64,000 nucleotides of DNA, taken from positions 122,913,307-122,977,306 of the forward strand of contig CM054114.1 of NCBI GenBank assembly GCA_028673005.1, written 5' to 3'. How positions within the stretch are numbered: position 1 is the first letter of the stretch; every line of letters begins with the position of its first letter. The notes beneath the pieces are model-generated. The model was given only the letters and a program-made list of their open reading frames with translations, did not search any database and was not told where the DNA came from. The translations under genes and the position numbers were made by a program. Below, in pieces: positions 59,600-64,000 of this stretch. The stretch comes from Tanypteryx hageni (Eukaryota > Arthropoda > Insecta > Odonata > Petaluridae).

Positions 59600-60021
59600 T
59601 AATAAAATATGTTCAACTTTCAAACGGCACAATTACTGGAAGAGTGACTGCCATTTTGCATTATATGAAAGTTAAACTGCAGATTAACCTAAAAAAATGT
59701 GACCTTCAAACTTGATAAAAGCACAGACGGACTCGAACGGTTCCACGTCTGTCACCAGCCGAAACTATCCTGAAAATCTTGGCTTCCAAACTCTTCTCAC
59801 AGTTTCAAAAGTTAGCTCACGGACGGACGGACATTGTGAAAATATGAGTTAATTAAAAAAAGCTCTAAAAAGGCTGTCAGGTACGATTAATACCGATTTG
59901 TTTTGCTTTTCTCAGAATCGAATTAAAAATATTCAATTTTATGCGTCTATATGGTTGTGCTCGCCTCCCTCTCCCAGAATGTAGTCAGCGCCCAATGGCG
60001 ATAAAAGATTGAGAACCCCTG
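59155..60021. mobile_element. hAT-type element, 867 bp
   Basis: The left end CAGAGGTTCTCAA and, read inward from the right, CAGGGGTTCTCAA match at 12 of 13 positions. Flanking octamers ATCTAGAG (59147-59154) and CTCTAGAG (60022-60029) match at 7 of 8. The left inner region has 'ggtgcccgggggcacc'. The interior has no recognisable transposase and includes a (TG)n(TA)n microsatellite at about 59543-59598. Confidence 0.8.
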
Positions 60022-60054
60022 CTCTAGAGCCACGGACAAACAGCATGGGCAAAG

Positions 60055-60180
60055 CAGCTTTTATGGACTCAGGGATTCCGAAAACGTGCATTTCCATCAA
60101 AATGTAGAAGTATAATGTTTTCGCGATTACAATACTTACTCTATATACATACTACGTATATGAGAAAGTAAAAATCGAAA
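60055..60180 (+). repeat. dispersed repeat fragment shared with 1020-1110
   Basis: 'gtgcatttccatcaaaat' and 'ttttcgcgatta' occur in the same order at 1047-1093, preceded in both by a 'ggatccaggga' / 'ggactcaggga' word. It probably belongs to the same wider family as the foldback repeat, because 'ctctatatacatactacgta' follows. Confidence 0.45.
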
Positions 60181-60300
60181 AAAATATTTATCTTAAGTTG
60201 TCTCCAAAAGCCACAACCAAGTTATAATCGTGGCTATTATTGTTATAACCTTGTTGTGTCTATTTGAGATACCAGAGATAAGTACTTCTTTCAATTTTTT

Positions 60301-60986
60301 ACTTTTTCCATATACTACGAAGTATAGAGAAAATATTGTTTTCATGAAAAAAATCGATTTCGATATTTCAACGGAAATACACGTTTTGAAGTCCCCTGAC
60401 CATGTTTTGACCATTTTATCGATGATATCTGTGTGTATGTGATATCTTTTTTGTGGGTGCTCTAACTCAAAAACTATTAATCAGGTCAACGCGAAATTTT
60501 ATATTTAACGTTTATAAGAAAAGTCAGAAGAACTGATTAGTTTTTGGTAAAAATAGCTCAACCGGAAGTGGGTGTTTACTCTTGTCCCTTATCCGTTATT
60601 TTGAGATATTTGCTTTAATATTTTATACATTTAAAAACATACTGGGGGAAAAGTTGTAGAAGATTTAATTTTTTACAACCTTTGTTCGAAACATTTTTCC
60701 ATATTATGCATTGTGTAAGATATATCTTAAAAACTCAATTATTTACCTGCCACCACCACACCACCTACCGACGACTATTGTTAACAATTGACGCTTAGTT
60801 ACATCTTATTGTTAGTAACGCTCCTTTTGATTTTCTTAATTGTTGGAGCTTTGTGGTTATATCCAACATCAGAAGGCTATGGTTTAAGTTTATTTCTGTT
60901 ATTTGTAAAGTCCAATTGTTCTCGCAGTTTCTTAAAATATTTTTTATTATATAACCTATTTGAAATTTCTAGTAATATTAGAAAGT
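60301..60986 (+). mobile_element. foldback-type repeat, copy 2
   Basis: Direct-orientation partner of 53723-54409 over its full length (686 bp) with slightly eroded ends ('actttttccatat' and 'agaaagt'). Both copies are followed by 'catgtggtgg.cacatcagattttt'. A leucine-rich open frame near 60788-61018 occurs in this copy but is disrupted in copy 1. Confidence 0.7.
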
Positions 60987-61104
60987 CATGTGGTGGCCAC
61001 ATCAGATTTTTATATTAAAATACTTATTCTTGAATTTATATTCTCGGTGTTATTTTCTTTAACGTGGGACGAGCTCTCGAGGATAGTATTTGTTGCGAAG
61101 ATTC

Positions 61105-61410
61105 AAAGTCTCGGTATTACTGTAATGCACGGTTAATACATTATCGTATCCTCCGACGCCCACCTTTCTCGGGTATTGCATGGTGATATTTAGACGAGAC
61201 GTTAACTCAGTTGGAACTCGGATGGTAGAATTCGCCATAACTAACAATTTAGCGCAGGGGTCTCGAACAGGTGGCCTGCGGGCCGCATGCGGCCCTCTCA
61301 TTACTTAAAGAAGAGGGAAGAGAAAACTTGAAACGAGACGATAATGGAGTAACAATGAGATACCGAACAATGCTTAAAATTGTTTAATAATTTGTAATTG
61401 CACGGTAATT
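61105..61410 (-). repeat. dispersed repeat block, inverted partner of 3780-4090
   Basis: On the minus strand it has 'gcgggccgcat'-type MITE words and the flank 'gaattctaccatccgagttc', 'caactgagttaacgtctcgt' and 'gaaaggtgggcgtcggagga'. All have close counterparts at 3905-4090. The MITE edge 'caggggtctcgaacaggtgg' starts at about 61256. Confidence 0.65.
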
Positions 61411-61479
61411 TTTAACCTCCTTTCCAAAATGGAAATAGGCTTATAGTTTTGTCGTTGTGTCTGTCTGTCCCCCCTATTA

Positions 61480-61900
61480 ACTTTTGAACCAATACACCAA
61501 TTTTCATGAAACTTGGTGGAAATCTCTTGCTACATGGGCTGAGCTCCCGAGAATAGTTTTTGTTGCGAAGATAGCAGTTCCGGGTTCGATTCCAGGAACT
61601 ATTCTTCCCATTTCATTTACATGGGAAATCTGAAATCCATCGTGCAGGGTAGTTTTCTCTTGCACATTAAAATATCTTAGAATTGTAATATCGGAGCGAG
61701 TTTTGTACTATTCTCTGAGGAAAGGAATGGATATTCTACTTTTTACCGTAAAATTTTGTTTATAGCTCGTATTTCTTATAATTTCGCTTAAATACTGGCG
61801 TTTTTGCAGTTTTAATGACCCATTACAAGAGTGTTGCCATTGCAACGACTACTGTTGGTCTCGGATTCGGTATAAGTACATACACGCGTTATTTTTTCCA
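61480..61900 (+). repeat. dispersed repeat, copy of 16960-17460
   Basis: 'caattttcatgaaacttggt', 'gggttcgattccaggaac', 'catttcatttacatgggaaa' and 'ttagaattgtaatatcggag' mirror the order in 16960-17460. Confidence 0.55.
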
Positions 61901-62689
61901 CACATATACGTGTGATCAATTTAGTTTTCCGTTCGAATTTATTAGTAATATTTTATAACGCTAAATTATAACATTTAGGAACACAAACCAACTCGTCCGC
62001 AGTGATTATAAAGCCATTAAAGCTAATATAAGTATTACATAAATAATTGTATGGAAAGTAGACATTATAAGTTCCGTTTGGGTCGTCATATTTCAAACAG
62101 ACAAGCTGGAGAATTTCTTCAAAAAGGAACGATGGACGAATACGAAAGGCGACCCGGCGAAGTGCAAACCAACCAGGTCGGCGAGCCTTTATCGCCGCGT
62201 TTCTAGAAAACCCCACCGTCGCGTCAGGGGACGCTGAAGTGGCCAGCAGGCTCGATCTGGCGGACAGCAGTACGGATCTCTCTCTCTCTCTATACATCAC
62301 ATAGCAGTGGGTCATGACCGACGGGAATAGGGGAAGGAGGTCATTGGGGTGGGAAGGAAATTGGAGGGCAGGAGAGGCGTTAAACATGTACTCTGAACGC
62401 GTCGCGGCGTTCCGAGGGGAACGACGGCTGTCCGGCAAAGAGCAAATTAAAAAATTCAACCGCCAAGGCCGCTCGCAAAGCGAGCAGGTAATTAAGATTA
62501 TACCAAAACAATAGATTTACCATGTTTTTCCATTTCGTCATCGAGTGTGGTGAACAGAGCGCTTTTTTCCCGATAAAAAAAACAAACTTCCGCGCCGAGA
62601 TCCAAGAAACGAAGATAAAATTTACCGAGAAATACCTGGAAAAAACAAACAGGCGAGGATCGAAAAACTGTTTGCGAACCTGATGGATG
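61901..62689. other. unassigned DNA with one 168-codon open frame
   Basis: A minus-strand frame (62459-61953) has no recognised domain, and its composition does not point to a conserved protein. Nothing else seen. Confidence 0.4.
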
Positions 62690-62697
62690 GCTTAAAC

Positions 62698-62999
62698 CAG
62701 GGGTCTTCAACTACGCTCCGCTGGTCACATGCGGCCCGCGAAGCAACGATGAAAAAGTGATCGGTAAAATTTAACACGGGCAATTTCACATTTGTTAATT
62801 ATGATAATTAAACGTCGAGTGAATACTGAAGATGAAAAACTGTTTTGGCTTGATTTTTTTTTCTTGCACGCAACACCACAGAATCTCTATGTATCTTCCG
62901 ATGTAAACTCTCATGTGGCACGCTTGAGCATTCGCGACCCCCAATTCGGCTCGCCTAGACAATCACAATATGAGGCCCGCCCCATAGGAAAGTTTGCTG
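62698..62999. mobile_element. hAT MITE
   Basis: The left end CAGGGGTCTTCAACT and the shorter right end AGTTTGCTG enclose 302 bp. Flanking octamers GCTTAAAC (62690-62697) and ACTTAAAC (63000-63007) match at 7 of 8. Inside, 'cacatgcggcccgcgaagca' and 'atgaggcccgcccc' lie near the two ends. Related to 37020-37390. Confidence 0.7.
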
Positions 63000-63046
63000 A
63001 CTTAAACGGTAGCCGGGTTGTTTCTTTCAATTTTATAACCTATTGG

Positions 63047-63380
63047 GAATAATTTTGAAACGAGAAAGTCTGCTATGACAGGGAATCGAACCAGGGTCTT
63101 CCACTTGCCGGGAGGATATTCTACCACTGAACTATCGTAGTAGATCAATTTTCTCGTTTTTTAACGCGGATGTTTTCTTGGTTGGGACGGAACTAGCCAC
63201 GCTAGTATCAAACTGCCCCAACGGATGTCTTCGAAGAGATACACCGAAGAAAACTCCTCCCTCTCAAATGGTGAGATTGCCAAGCAAGAAATTGATGGAA
63301 AAGCGATCTGAAGATCCTATGCAGACAGGCATAAGCTGTAATGTTGGGAATAATTTTAAAACGAGATAAAGGTCTGCTAT
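63047..63380 (-). mobile_element. tRNA-bearing SINE-like insertion with direct terminal repeats
   Basis: This carries the same unit as 2060-2610 in minus orientation. A tRNA-like module lies at 63071-63141, and the body has 'actagccacgctagtatcaa', 'ctcaaatggtgagattgcca' and 'gcataagctgtaatgttggg'. Both ends carry the same segment ('gggaataatttt.aaacgaga' then 'gtctgctat') in direct orientation, so the insertion is about 1.1 units long. It is flanked by identical 13-bp TATAACCTATTGG (63034-63046 and 63378-63390), part of which may overlap the element. Confidence 0.7.
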
Positions 63381-63390
63381 AACCTATTGG

Positions 63391-64000
63391 CTACCAATGA
63401 ATCTCTAACACTACGATGAGTGATAAATAGATGATTTGCTGGAGTCGACACTTCAATTCACTACTATGAGTGTTCACAGAAAGTGCAAAGCGACCAATAT
63501 ATATTATCTATGCAGGGCTAGAAAATTTTCTAAAAAATCTAGGCGCCATGGATATTTTTTATCATTGTCAGAAAAATTAATGTTTAATATTTAGACACGA
63601 ATCGGCTACAATAAGCCATGCACCTTTACTGCTATCACATTATGTAGATCAAATAATAAAATGAGCCTTATACATCTGAAAAAGTCTAATGATATTCTAA
63701 AAACAGTTTACGAACAAGAATAAAAATGTGCACTTATTTTCATGAACATGAATGCTTCCGACAGATATAGTATATTTTGCTGCTCCTACTGCTGAGCCCG
63801 ACAATACAATATGACTACAGCACGCGACTACAGTATAACCAAAACCTAACTACAGCACGCGTATACAATTATCTAGGCGCTAGCACGAAAACGTGAATCG
63901 AAAAACCCACAACCTCTCTTATCAAGAAATACAACTAAAAAAGATCATCAAATTGAGTCATTTAAGACGATTTCTTATGGACAAAATGGCCACTGAGGAT
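63391..64000. other. unassigned DNA
   Basis: No gene recognised. 'acagcacgcgactacagtat' / 'acagcacgcgtatacaatta' near 63818-63870 is a local imperfect duplication. Confidence 0.4.

Noticed and set aside
53723..60986. LTR pair of a retrovirus-like element (687-bp direct repeats 6.6 kb apart)
   Set aside because: No gag, protease, reverse transcriptase or primer-binding site between them, the interior is a patchwork of hAT insertions, the repeats have inverted rather than TG..CA ends, and a third inverted copy lies at 43258.
60788..61018. Leucine-rich 76-codon membrane-protein-like open frame
   Set aside because: Lies mainly in the foldback repeat, and the corresponding frame in the 53723 copy is disrupted.

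Overview
The window looks like intergenic, transposon-dense nuclear DNA from an animal, most plausibly an arthropod and perhaps an insect. It is AT-rich, and I could not recognise any intact host protein-coding gene, functional tRNA or rRNA. The species cannot be fixed from the sequence alone. What can be read is a layered record of mobile elements, nearly all decayed: CR1/L2-like and Jockey-like LINEs, a piggyBac, several hAT elements and many short hAT-type MITEs, a pogo/Tigger element, tRNA-derived SINE-like units, other dispersed repeats and simple-sequence arrays.

Layout. 1-11 kb: a pogo/Tigger remnant (1112-1700), a tRNA-like repeat cluster with direct and inverted copies (2060-2610), LINE 3' ends (4750, 8055 and 9405) and small MITEs. 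12-22 kb: a hAT element (12013-13454) that is itself invaded by a CR1/L2-like LINE, two related hAT elements (14261 and 16065), a Jockey-type LINE on the minus strand (17910-19320) and another LINE 3' end (21840-22240). 22.4-25.8 kb: a decayed piggyBac transposase with its three catalytic aspartates still visible. It faces, tail to tail, a decayed DEDDh 3'-5' exonuclease gene, with only 53 bp between the two stop codons. 26-49 kb: mostly unassigned DNA with a second Jockey copy (29175), hAT MITEs at 31177, 37877, 40078 and 46941, a foldback repeat (43258), a palindromic short repeat (45858) and a possible promoter-like GC/CT-rich tract (31640-32110). 49.5-50.8 kb: a 1.3-kb GGTGGAGAGAGA minisatellite. 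51-64 kb: further hAT elements, including one complete 1320-bp insertion with TIRs and a perfect 8-bp target duplication (56571-57890), two more foldback copies, and a tRNA-bearing insertion with direct terminal repeats (63047-63380).

The most interesting candidates are (1) the possible two-gene piggyBac carrying an exonuclease, (2) the tRNA-bearing repeat that behaves like a circularly permuted tandem unit and (3) two hAT insertions whose target duplications are permutations of the same ATCTACAT word, which is also the tail repeat of the resident LINE family. All functions are inferred from motifs I recognise in translated sequence; no database search was possible.
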